Program-made: the position numbers and the translations under genes | Assembly: GCA_019744895.1 (NCBI GenBank) | Contig: JAIETV010000004.1 | Span: 62,001 to 126,000 of the forward strand | Direction: 5' to 3' | Length of the DNA: 64,000 bases | From: Candidatus Babeliaceae bacterium | GTDB lineage: Bacteria > Babelota > Babeliae > Babelales > Babelaceae | The notes under the pieces: model-generated | The model's input: only the letters and a program-made list of their open reading frames with translations | Database searches by the model: none | Told to the model about the DNA's origin: nothing | Shown here: positions 8,277 to 15,800 of the stretch, piece after piece | How the letters are laid out: the number at the start of each line of letters is the position of its first letter | How positions within the stretch are numbered: position 1 is the stretch's first letter

Positions 8277-8963
8277 TTAGGGAACCTTTATACCAAACCT
8301 CAAATGTATCTTTTTATAATCCAAAAAAATACAAAAGTTACAGTTTTGAGCCATTGGTTGGCAACTATTTTGCCCTAACATAACAAAAAGACGATTTATT
8401 TCTCGCCATTGATGGGGAGGGAATATTTTTTGTAGTTCGAATTCAGTCTCATCAGGCTTGTTGGTATGGACGAGGTAAAGTTGATTCGAAAGGCGATGCA
8501 CGTGAACATCTACACAGATAGCCGGTTGATCAAACGCCTCTGCTAAAACGAGATTTGCCGTTTTTCTACCGATGCCTTTAATAGAAAGTAATTTCTCCAG
8601 AGTTTTGGGAACTTTCCCATTAAACTGATCTATGAGTTGCTGGCTCACCTCTTTTAAAATAGTTGCCTTACGTCTAAAAAATCCAATTTTGTGAATAATA
8701 ACCTCAAGGTCTTTTTGGGGTATCTTGAGCATTTGTTCTGGTGTCTTTACCCGCCTAAAAAGATCTTTACATACGTGGTAGGTTACAACATCTCGTGAAC
8801 GCAAACTAAGAAGACAAGCTATGAGAATCAGGTAAGGATCTCGTCCAAAATCTTGAACGAGCATGAGAGACATCGGCTCGGGCACTTTTCCTACCAAAGC
8901 CGATTCTAAGGTTTTTAATATTTTTTGACCATACTCTTTAATACTTTGATTAGTCAAGAGCAT
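8277..8963 (-). CDS. nth: endonuclease III-family DNA glycosylase
   Basis: A 228-residue base-excision repair enzyme that removes oxidised pyrimidines and nicks abasic sites. The helix-hairpin-helix SIKGIGRKTANL carries the Schiff-base lysine (K134), and the catalytic aspartate D152 is in CVDVHVHRL. Endonuclease III normally binds a 4Fe-4S cluster through C-x6-C-x2-C-x5-C. Here C201, C208 and C211 are present but the fourth position (217) is lysine, so the cluster site is incomplete. The rest of the fold looks intact. The small secreted protein gene upstream on the same strand is only 9 bases away, so they may be co-transcribed. Confidence 0.92.
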   Translation of the reverse strand: MLLTNQSIKEYGQKILKTLESALVGKVPEPMSLMLVQDFGRDPYLILIACLLSLRSRDVVTYHVCKDLFRRVKTPEQMLKIPQKDLEVIIHKIGFFRRKATILKEVSQQLIDQFNGKVPKTLEKLLSIKGIGRKTANLVLAEAFDQPAICVDVHVHRLSNQLYLVHTNKPDETEFELQKIFPPHQWREINRLFVMLGQNSCQPMAQNCNFCIFLDYKKIHLRFGIKVP

Positions 8964-8972
8964 CCTAAGAAC

Positions 8973-9170
8973 TTAGTGAGCGCCAGTACCTGAATCAGAT
9001 GTCCCTGAGTCACCACCGGTATCACTGGATGGAGCGGATGGAGCAGATGGAGCTGGTGGAGCAGATGGGCCAGTTTCTGTAGGATCCGGAGGTCCGTCTT
9101 CGCCTCTGCAAATAGGTACAACGAGACCACATAACAACAGTGAGGCGAGAAATCGCTTAAGAGAATGCAT
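8973..9170 (-). CDS. small secreted Pro/Ser-rich protein
   Basis: A 65-residue protein with a signal peptide (MHSLKRFLASLLLCGLVVP). Its mature part consists almost only of Pro, Ala, Ser, Thr, Gly, Asp and Glu (tandem APSAPSAPS, then Gly/Ser/Asp). This composition suggests a disordered exported linker or surface peptide. There is a cysteine at the signal region end, but the sequence before it is not a clean lipobox. A Shine-Dalgarno-like AGGAA precedes the ATG. It is divergent from the membrane GAF gene and probably leads the nth unit. Function unknown. Confidence 0.6.
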   Translation of the reverse strand: MHSLKRFLASLLLCGLVVPICRGEDGPPDPTETGPSAPPAPSAPSAPSSDTGGDSGTSDSGTGAH

Positions 9171-9274
9171 ACAATTCCTGACTTTAGCTAAATTTTAAGA
9201 AAATTAAATTTGGTATATAATATAACTTATATATGTAATTTTAATAGGTACTCAAAAAAATTCAACTCTAAAAA

Positions 9275-11665
9275 ATGATTTATTTTACAACAGATATCGA
9301 ATCTTTTATTCTTTTAACTGTGCATATAGGCTGTTTAGCAGTTAAATCATTTATATTTTTTAAATTGTTTAATTTAGCTAAAAATTCAAAAAATATCCTT
9401 TTATGGTTACTACTATCAACGGTTCTTTTTGGTAGTATGTTTGGTGATATTGCATGGATTATCGTATATCTTAAATCTACTTTTATAAATTCAATAAAAT
9501 CTTCCACCATAACACTGTTTTCCAGGCTAGCGTGGACTATGTATATTGTGCAATATCAAGCACTTACAATGTTTATTGAGTCGCTTGAAAATAAAAAGCC
9601 AAAAATAAAAAATCATAACATTATTTTTGGGATCTTTGGATTTATTATAAGTTGCTATTTTACCTACCATCTTGTCTTAGGAAGTCCACCTCAAGCACCG
9701 TACGAAAAATTGATAATTAATATAACAAACTTCCATATTTTTATTATTTTTATTCCGACCGTATTTGCATTTATACAGATGCTAAAAGCTAAAAATGCGC
9801 CACGCATCTTAACTGAACAGGTTCGCACTTTTATGTTATTCATAGTCATACCTCATATTTTTGTAGAACTCATATTCAGAGATCCTTTTAACTTTTTATA
9901 TAGTATTTTTCCTCATGCTGAATATTTTTTAGCGGCAGGATCCTCAGTTCTTCTTACTTATGCTCTCTATTTTTGTTCAAGAAAGATTATTGGTATGCGT
10001 TTTTTAAATATGACAGAGCTTGTTGAAGGTGAGATTCATTTTAATTTTGTAAATGATATTAAAGAGGTTCTTAAAGCCTTAGGCCATGTAAGCTCCTTAA
10101 GTGAATTAAAAAGTATTATTAGCAATTTTTATAAAATAGCTTTTAAAATTCCTGCAGAAAAAACAAAATTATATATAAAATCACTAGATACTGCAGAAGA
10201 TAATAAATTTAGTAATCTTGTTGAGCCATTTTTTGGTGAAGAATTTATGCTCAATAACCAAATTTTAGTCAGAGATGAATTAGAATTTTCATATTTTTAT
10301 GAAGAAAAATCTGAACAAAAAGACGCATTAGATTTTTTAAATACTATAAATGCTGATATTTTTATCCCAATTTATGAAAAAAAAGTTGTTACTGCCTTTA
10401 TAATTGTTGAAAAAAATGCACGTCCACAAAAACTTTTTAGTAAAGTAGAATATGATGAAATGCTTGTGTTCAGCAGTTATTTAGGTGCGGTTATCCACTT
10501 GCTAAGGAATCGTAACCTTGAAGCTCTCATTCAGCAAGAAAAAGAATTAAAGGAAGAATTATATTATAAACATCAAGAACTGGGCCACTGTAAAGAGACA
10601 ATAAGAGAGTTTTTGCAAAAAAATCAGTTTTTGCCAGAATCCAAGCAGCTTAATGCCCATATGCTAAAAGATCCCTCAAACTGGGATTATATGCTTTTTC
10701 TAGAGACTACGCATTCAGGAAGACTTATTAACAAATTAATTCCTGGAACTGGTACACAAATTCTGGATTTTAAGATCAATTTGCTCAAGGCAGCACTCAG
10801 TAAAAAAGCAGTGCTTTTAAACCTTCCTGAAGAAGATATTCTGCCCACCGTTGAACTTTTGCATCATATTAGTTTACGAGATCAGTTGGAAATAATAGAT
10901 ATCTCTTCAAGTGAGAAAAATCTTGAAATTGCAATTCGCATTTTTGGTATTAATCCACTTTTTAGCGCTCGCGAAGAAACGGGACTTATTGAAAAAAATG
11001 ACCAAAACGGTACAATTTTTATCAAAAATATACACCTTTTAAGTAACACCACACAAGAGCTTCTGGCACACTTTTTAAATACCGGGATATTTACTCAACT
11101 TAAGAGCGACCGGAAAAAATCAAGTTCTGTACGTATTATATGCTCGTCTAACCAAAACTTAAGCCAACTTTGCCAAACAGGTGCATTTTCACCTAAGCTT
11201 TACCATGAACTGATAAAGACGTCTGCAACATTGCCATCGCTTTTAACCTTAGCACCTAATGAGTTAAGTGATTTAACGGCCGGTTTTATTCAACATATTA
11301 TCTCAGAAAAGAATCCTGCGCATGGTGTTGATTTATCTCAAAAGGAGCGGGAAAAGCTTTTAAGTGATCGCCCGATAAGTCTGCAAGAATATAAAGATCG
11401 TGTGTATCATATGCTTATTAATAAAGCAAAAAAGAAACAGGTCAAGCAAGAAGATATTATCGATGCTGCTTACTCAATAAGCACCCCGGATATGTATAAT
11501 GTCGCAAAATTAGGCAAAAACGCACTTAAAGACCAACAAATTATGACCTATTTGTGGAATAAATTTAAAAATCAAACAAAAATTGCTAAGCTTCTCAATG
11601 TGAATAGATCATCGGTTAATCGCCGGTGTAAAGAATTTAATCTCATTGAAGAGCAGGCTCAATGA
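9275..11665 (+). CDS. membrane-bound GAF protein with degenerate NtrC-type AAA+ domain and Fis-type HTH
   Basis: A 796-residue protein with an N-terminal block of about seven hydrophobic helices (residues 1-235). A GAF-like domain (about 255-410) and a short coiled coil (415-448) follow. The next region aligns by eye with the sigma54-activator AAA+ domain (about 465-680). The conserved frame is visible: GTIFIKNI (579-586) for GTLFLDEI, SVRIICSSNQNL for VRIIAATNRDL, and GAFSPKLYHEL for GRFREDLYYRL. The catalytic parts are gone. The Walker A position (about 512-524) reads VLLNLPEEDILPT, the GAFTGA loop is not recognisable, Walker B has K-N instead of D-E, and the arginine finger is lost. The C terminus is a Fis-type helix-turn-helix (KIAKLLNVNRSSVNRRCKE). 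It is probably a DNA-binding membrane sensor that cannot hydrolyse ATP. It overlaps the downstream recombinase gene by ATGA. Confidence 0.75.
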   Translation: MIYFTTDIESFILLTVHIGCLAVKSFIFFKLFNLAKNSKNILLWLLLSTVLFGSMFGDIAWIIVYLKSTFINSIKSSTITLFSRLAWTMYIVQYQALTMFIESLENKKPKIKNHNIIFGIFGFIISCYFTYHLVLGSPPQAPYEKLIINITNFHIFIIFIPTVFAFIQMLKAKNAPRILTEQVRTFMLFIVIPHIFVELIFRDPFNFLYSIFPHAEYFLAAGSSVLLTYALYFCSRKIIGMRFLNMTELVEGEIHFNFVNDIKEVLKALGHVSSLSELKSIISNFYKIAFKIPAEKTKLYIKSLDTAEDNKFSNLVEPFFGEEFMLNNQILVRDELEFSYFYEEKSEQKDALDFLNTINADIFIPIYEKKVVTAFIIVEKNARPQKLFSKVEYDEMLVFSSYLGAVIHLLRNRNLEALIQQEKELKEELYYKHQELGHCKETIREFLQKNQFLPESKQLNAHMLKDPSNWDYMLFLETTHSGRLINKLIPGTGTQILDFKINLLKAALSKKAVLLNLPEEDILPTVELLHHISLRDQLEIIDISSSEKNLEIAIRIFGINPLFSAREETGLIEKNDQNGTIFIKNIHLLSNTTQELLAHFLNTGIFTQLKSDRKKSSSVRIICSSNQNLSQLCQTGAFSPKLYHELIKTSATLPSLLTLAPNELSDLTAGFIQHIISEKNPAHGVDLSQKEREKLLSDRPISLQEYKDRVYHMLINKAKKKQVKQEDIIDAAYSISTPDMYNVAKLGKNALKDQQIMTYLWNKFKNQTKIAKLLNVNRSSVNRRCKEFNLIEEQAQ

Positions 11666-12591
11666 ATCATATCGAATTTATACAAGAAATTAAACAGTTT
11701 ATTCAAGCAATTAATTTTGAACGTAACATTTCAACACATACGTCACGTGCTTATGAAAGTGATCTTGAACATTTTGCTACATTTTGGAAAGATCTTCTGA
11801 CTCGCGAACCGATTCCACTTCTATGCAAGACAATAATTGAGCGCTATTTTATCTGGTTGTATCACAAAAAAATATCTAAGAATTCGATTGCTCGCAAAAT
11901 TTCTTGTTTCAAATCATTCCAGAGATATTTAAAGCACGCTCGCGGAATAGAATTAGAGATTTCTTTACACAGACCACGTATAGAAACAAAAGCACCTGTA
12001 GTATTAACGCTTGATGAAATTTTTTTTGTTCTTGACAAAGTTAACCTTACACATCATGATACACAGTTCCCATTTAGGGATAAGGCAATATTAGAAATGC
12101 TATATGCAACAGGCATATGTTGCTCTGAACTTGTTAATATTCAACTAAAAGATATCGATCCCATTTCACAAACAATCAGAATAGTCGGCAAACGAAAGAA
12201 AGAACGTCTTGTGCGTTTTGGCTCTGAATGCAAGAAAAAACTTGATCTGTATATCACGCATGAACGAATTAAACCTGCAAATGAATTTGAGTTTCTTTTT
12301 TTAAATTACAAAAACGAGCCTTTAACTACGCGCTCTATTCAACGCATTTGCACTCTTTTTAGCAGTTTTTTAGATTCTAAAAAACATATTACTCCACATG
12401 TTTTACGTAACTCATGCGCTTCTCATCTTTTGCAACAGGGAGTAGATATTAAAACAGTTCAGGAACAGTTGGGTCATGCAACCCTTGCCAGTACTGAAAA
12501 ATATGCGTACTCATTCGCAGAAAATATACCTAAAACAGGCCGTATGCGTCATCATCCGCTGGCCGAAAAAAAGGCAAAACCTGGTTTTTAG
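11662..12591 (+). CDS. Xer-like tyrosine recombinase with first catalytic Arg replaced
   Basis: A 309-residue protein with both Xer domains: an N-terminal SAM-like core-binding domain (about 1-100) and a C-terminal catalytic domain (about 112-290). The usual motif ATGLRVSELV reads ATGICCSELV, so the first catalytic arginine is cysteine (C153). The other residues are present: the beta-hairpin lysine in GKRKKERL (K177), H246 and R249 in HVLRN, H272 in LGH, and the tyrosine nucleophile Y281 in STEKYAY. Canonical XerC/XerD resolve chromosome dimers at dif. Without the first Arg this copy may be poorly active or structural. It starts inside the last codons of the membrane regulator (ATGA overlap), implying translational coupling. 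Confidence 0.88.
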   Translation: MNHIEFIQEIKQFIQAINFERNISTHTSRAYESDLEHFATFWKDLLTREPIPLLCKTIIERYFIWLYHKKISKNSIARKISCFKSFQRYLKHARGIELEISLHRPRIETKAPVVLTLDEIFFVLDKVNLTHHDTQFPFRDKAILEMLYATGICCSELVNIQLKDIDPISQTIRIVGKRKKERLVRFGSECKKKLDLYITHERIKPANEFEFLFLNYKNEPLTTRSIQRICTLFSSFLDSKKHITPHVLRNSCASHLLQQGVDIKTVQEQLGHATLASTEKYAYSFAENIPKTGRMRHHPLAEKKAKPGF

Positions 12592-12616
12592 CAGAACCTA
12601 GTTCTGAGAATCGACG

Positions 12617-14332
12617 ATGCAACAAAGAATTTCTATTAAAAAAATCATGTTTCTTTTTGTTGGAATAAGTATAGGCTTATTGGGTATTTCTATAAGACTT
12701 GCTTATCTACAAGTTTTCAGAACGCTTGTGCTGTTTAAGCTCGGTCAAAAAAATTTTTTACGTTTTGAAAAAATCATATCTCCCCGAGGTAATATTCTTG
12801 ATCGAAATAATCGACTTCTTGCGACCAATCGGCCGCTTATTTCTTTATACTGGCAAGGAACCGGCAATAAGCAGTTCACTCAAGAACAACTTTTATTGCT
12901 CACGGCAATAAACAGAAATTTACCTGATCTAAAAATCAATGAGGCAGAATTATTATTAGCGGAAAAGCTTAATAAGCAGTATTTACTTTTTTGCGATGTC
13001 CCTTTTGAAAACCTGAGCATTCTTATTGAACAATTCTCTCAACATCCAAATCTTATCTATCAGACCGATTTCAAACGTTTTTACCCCCATAAAAATATTG
13101 CCAGTCATGTTATCGGCTACCTTGGTGGATTGCATTACGAACATTCAGGCAAAATGGGCTTAGAGAAATTATGCGAAGATATCCTTAAGGGTCAGCCGGG
13201 ACAACTTGCAAAAACAGTTAACTCCAGAGGAAAGCATTTAAGTTCTAAAAAACAAAAGGATTCATTAATTGGTGGGACTATACATACAACACTTGATCTT
13301 GAACTAAGTTTGATTGCTGATTCAGTTTTCCCTGAAGATATTCATGGCTCAATGATTGTTATGGATGCGCAAACAGGTGATTTATTAGTAGTCCTTTCGC
13401 GGCCATCCTTTGATCCTAATATATTTCTTGACCCTCTGTCGATGGAAGCATGGAATGATATTAAAGCAGACCAGCCCTTTTTAAACAGGGCATCAAACGC
13501 GTGTTATCCACCAGCCTCAATATTTAAGCTAGTATCAATGGCAGCAGGTTTAGAAACGGGCATTCTGAATCAAGACGATATTTGGCTCTGTAATGGTCAT
13601 ACGACATTTGTAGGACGGGATTACCACTGTTGGCAACGCAAAGGTCATGGTACGATGACCATGATTTCAGCGATTGCACAATCGTGCAACATTCCTTTTT
13701 ATGAGGTTGGTAAAAAAATTAAAATTGATACTTTAGCTGAATATGCAACAAAATTAGGTCTTGGACAAATGACTCAAAGTATTTTACCTGAAAAAGCTGG
13801 TCTGATACCAACGCGTAAGTGGAAACGTGAAGTAAAGGGAGAATCTTGGTGGCCAGGGGAAACGCTTTCTGCAGCTATTGGTCAATCCTTTTTGCTGGTA
13901 ACCCCTTTACAAGTTACTCGTATGATCAACGCAATTTGTGAAGGTTTTTTAGTAAAGCCGCGCTTATTAATTGATGAGCCAATAATAAAAACAGAAGTTG
14001 ATCTTCTTAAAGAAACCAGAGATTTCCTTAAACGATCCATGAAACAGAGTGTTCAGGCACACGGAACCGGCGCTCGTTTAAAAAATTTAAAAAATTTTGA
14101 AATTTACGCAAAAACCGGTACAGGGCAAGTCAGCTCATTTGAAAAGCGCGAAATGGGTAAAGAGTTTCTTGAACAGGGCTGGTTTGTTGGACATATCACT
14201 TACAAAGACTATACTCCATTTGTTATGGTTATTCTTATGGAACATGTTGGTTCTTCAGCCGTTGTAACAGCTGTTGCTCTGAATTATCTTAAACGTTATT
14301 GTAAACTTGTCGATAGAGATGAAAAAGAGTAA
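12617..14332 (+). CDS. mrdA: class B penicillin-binding protein (PBP2-like transpeptidase)
   Basis: A 571-residue peptidoglycan transpeptidase anchored by one N-terminal membrane helix (about 10-32). A dimerisation region with the PRGNILDRN motif (56-64) follows, then the transpeptidase domain. The three active-site motifs are S301-I-F-K304, S356-C-N358 and K499-T-G. The cysteine/His-Gly region before SCN (HCWQRKGHG) is typical of elongasome PBP2. It would crosslink lateral-wall murein with a SEDS partner; an FtsW/RodA protein is encoded at about 47.7 kb. It starts 25 bases after the Xer-like gene. A short perfect stem (CAGAAC/GTTCTG) lies in that gap. A division-specific FtsI identity is less likely but not excluded. 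Confidence 0.85.
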   Translation: MQQRISIKKIMFLFVGISIGLLGISIRLAYLQVFRTLVLFKLGQKNFLRFEKIISPRGNILDRNNRLLATNRPLISLYWQGTGNKQFTQEQLLLLTAINRNLPDLKINEAELLLAEKLNKQYLLFCDVPFENLSILIEQFSQHPNLIYQTDFKRFYPHKNIASHVIGYLGGLHYEHSGKMGLEKLCEDILKGQPGQLAKTVNSRGKHLSSKKQKDSLIGGTIHTTLDLELSLIADSVFPEDIHGSMIVMDAQTGDLLVVLSRPSFDPNIFLDPLSMEAWNDIKADQPFLNRASNACYPPASIFKLVSMAAGLETGILNQDDIWLCNGHTTFVGRDYHCWQRKGHGTMTMISAIAQSCNIPFYEVGKKIKIDTLAEYATKLGLGQMTQSILPEKAGLIPTRKWKREVKGESWWPGETLSAAIGQSFLLVTPLQVTRMINAICEGFLVKPRLLIDEPIIKTEVDLLKETRDFLKRSMKQSVQAHGTGARLKNLKNFEIYAKTGTGQVSSFEKREMGKEFLEQGWFVGHITYKDYTPFVMVILMEHVGSSAVVTAVALNYLKRYCKLVDRDEKE

Positions 14333-14407
14333 AAAAACAGTATACACAGAGTATTTTATTTTCTATATTTTTTACTTCATATACTTCAGTGTCAAGCCTT
14401 TTACGAG

Positions 14408-14443
14408 AAGACCTCCTAAAATTTTTACGAAAATTGTGGTCTT
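14408..14443. terminator. hairpin between convergent mrdA and Nudix genes
   Basis: AAGACC pairs with GGTCTT, and the interior has AAATTTT facing AAAATT. It lies in the 170-base gap between two convergent genes, so it may terminate both. There is no perfect T-run, so this is a moderate call. Confidence 0.45.
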
Positions 14444-14501
14444 AAAGCTTTCTATATAACTTTTGCTACAGCTACTGCCTATGCGGAAAATTTGTATTAT
14501 C

Positions 14502-15017
14502 CTAAGAATAAAGAATCTTAGCTAATGTTATTAAATCTGATTTTGCGGGTTCCCCTGTTTCGATTTTTTCAATTAACTCAGTTGGAGTGATCCAAAAAAA
14601 ATCACAGAAATCGTCGGGATTATAGACTGGAGTTTGACTACTTTTTATTTCATAGACAGTCATAAAGCATGAAACATTATGCTCTAAGGGGGTTAAATAG
14701 GCTTTAACTTGGCAGTCCATATCTTTGAGTACAAGCCCAGTTTCTTCCTGAAGCTCTCGATCGAATGCCTGATCATAACTTTCGCCACTTTGTACATGGC
14801 CACCAACGCTAGTATCTAAACTTAATGGAAAGAGTGCCTTAGTTGCCGTACGTCGCGGAATCCAAAGTTGACCTTTATTATTTATTATAAAGGCATTAAC
14901 CGCTCTAATGTGACGTATTTTTTGTTGATAAATTACAGAACGAAGCTCTGTGCGAACCACGACATCACGGTTATCCACGATATCTAATAGCTCGTCTTGA
15001 ATAGGGATAGGTTTCAT
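14502..15017 (-). CDS. Nudix hydrolase (IPP-isomerase-like subgroup)
   Basis: A 171-residue protein with a complete Nudix box, G-x5-E-x7-REL-QEETGL, at about residues 73-95. These enzymes cleave nucleoside diphosphates linked to another moiety, with Mg2+ held by the glutamates. The flanking sequence (AVNAFIINNKGQLWIPRR before the box, FFWITPTELIE after it) matches the subgroup related to isopentenyl-diphosphate isomerase and YfcD-like proteins. The true substrate cannot be read from the sequence. No clear Shine-Dalgarno precedes the ATG. Instead a large base-paired element (15026-15130) ends 9 bases upstream, which may control its expression. Confidence 0.88.
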   Translation of the reverse strand: MKPIPIQDELLDIVDNRDVVVRTELRSVIYQQKIRHIRAVNAFIINNKGQLWIPRRTATKALFPLSLDTSVGGHVQSGESYDQAFDRELQEETGLVLKDMDCQVKAYLTPLEHNVSCFMTVYEIKSSQTPVYNPDDFCDFFWITPTELIEKIETGEPAKSDLITLAKILYS

Positions 15018-15025
15018 AAGTGTGC

Positions 15026-15130
15026 AAAAGGTGATCCTGCCATCGTCTTGTGCTGTTCACAGGAACGATTTCGCCGCTTGAATTCAAGATTCTCTGAAAC
15101 TGAGCGGGCGGGCTTTTTGATCACCTTTTT
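15026..15130. ncRNA. candidate structured RNA between rpsT and the Nudix gene
   Basis: A 105-base element is closed by a perfect 10-11-bp stem: AAAAGGTGATC at 15026-15036 with GATCACCTTTT at 15119-15129. Inside it CCTGC (15036-15040) can pair with GCGGG (15108-15112). Two branches then form: ATCGT/ACGAT (15042-15046, 15065-15069) capped by TTGTG/CACAG, and CCGCT/AGCGG (15074-15078, 15103-15107). This makes a three-way-junction-like fold, which is much more than a terminator needs. The minus strand has a promoter-like TTTACT-18-TATAAA just upstream, so a minus-strand RNA or a leader for the Nudix gene is favoured. It does not match SRP RNA, tmRNA or RNase P signatures. Confidence 0.45.
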
Positions 15131-15158
15131 ATATTTTCTTTTTTGTTATGAAGTAAAA

Positions 15159-15440
15159 TTACTTAGACGCTGACTTAGCAGCTTTAGCAACATGTTTAGA
15201 TAATCTGCTTAATTTACGAGCAGCAGTGTTTTTATGGATAATGTTTTTTCCACGGGCACGGTACAGCTTTGCTGCAACGTCTTTTAAAAGTTTTTCGATT
15301 TCTTGCTCATTTGATCCTGCTTCAACAGCTAACATAACTTTTTTTGTTGCAGTTTTAATAGCAGTTCTACGTGCAAGATTTCTTTGTGCACGCACTTTAT
15401 TTTGTACTGCGCTTTTTTTTGCCGACTTAGTATTAGCCAT
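15159..15440 (-). CDS. rpsT: 30S ribosomal protein S20
   Basis: The 93-residue sequence starts MANTKSAKKS and is Lys/Arg/Ala-rich with the S20 pattern (KVRAQRNLARRTAIKTATKK, NIIHKNTAARKLSRL). S20 binds 16S rRNA early in 30S assembly. It lies 21 bases downstream of rpmB on the same strand, so the two form a small ribosomal operon. Confidence 0.97.
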   Translation of the reverse strand: MANTKSAKKSAVQNKVRAQRNLARRTAIKTATKKVMLAVEAGSNEQEIEKLLKDVAAKLYRARGKNIIHKNTAARKLSRLSKHVAKAAKSASK

Positions 15441-15461
15441 GCGTTTCTATCTTTCTCTATA

Positions 15462-15662
15462 TTAAATTACTTTAGTTACTTTTCTTGCCTTAACGCACTT
15501 CGTGCAAACACTACCACGGTGTACAGTAGTTCCTGAGCTAGGAGTAGTGTAACGCATTGGATGAACGTTTGGATATACCCATTTTTTTGTCTTGTTGTTT
15601 GCGTGACTCACGATATTAGCAACATGAGGACGTTTATCGCACACAGAACATATACGTGACAT
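15462..15662 (-). CDS. rpmB: 50S ribosomal protein L28
   Basis: A 66-residue protein starting MSRICSVCDKRP. It has two CxxC pairs (CSVC and CTKC), so it is the zinc-binding form of L28. The start at 15662 is preceded by AAAGGAA at good spacing; an upstream in-frame start at 15695 lacks support. It is followed by rpsT. Confidence 0.96.
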   Translation of the reverse strand: MSRICSVCDKRPHVANIVSHANNKTKKWVYPNVHPMRYTTPSSGTTVHRGSVCTKCVKARKVTKVI

Positions 15663-15731
15663 TTTAAGATTCCTTTCACCAGGAGCATATAACACGAGGT
15701 TATTGTTTTTTTTACTTTTTTATCAAAAATC

Positions 15732-15768
15732 TGGGCAAAGCGCCCAATAACTAGACACTTTATCTAGT
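15732..15768 (-). terminator. terminator after ftsH with adjacent hairpin
   Basis: On the minus strand ACTAGA/TCTAGT (15750-15768) is followed by TGGGC/GCCCA (15732-15746). A GATTTTTG tract comes next, as expected for ftsH termination ahead of rpmB. Confidence 0.6.
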
Positions 15769-15800
15769 CTATCATATTTATGACTTTATTCAATGGCCGC

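Noticed and set aside
11662-12591. Xer-like gene as an integrase of a mobile element
   Set aside because: No attachment repeats, tRNA target or cargo genes are visible, and its form is Xer-like.
15026-15130. Structured element as SRP RNA
   Set aside because: It lacks the Ffh-binding signature; the true SRP RNA is at 37005-37089.
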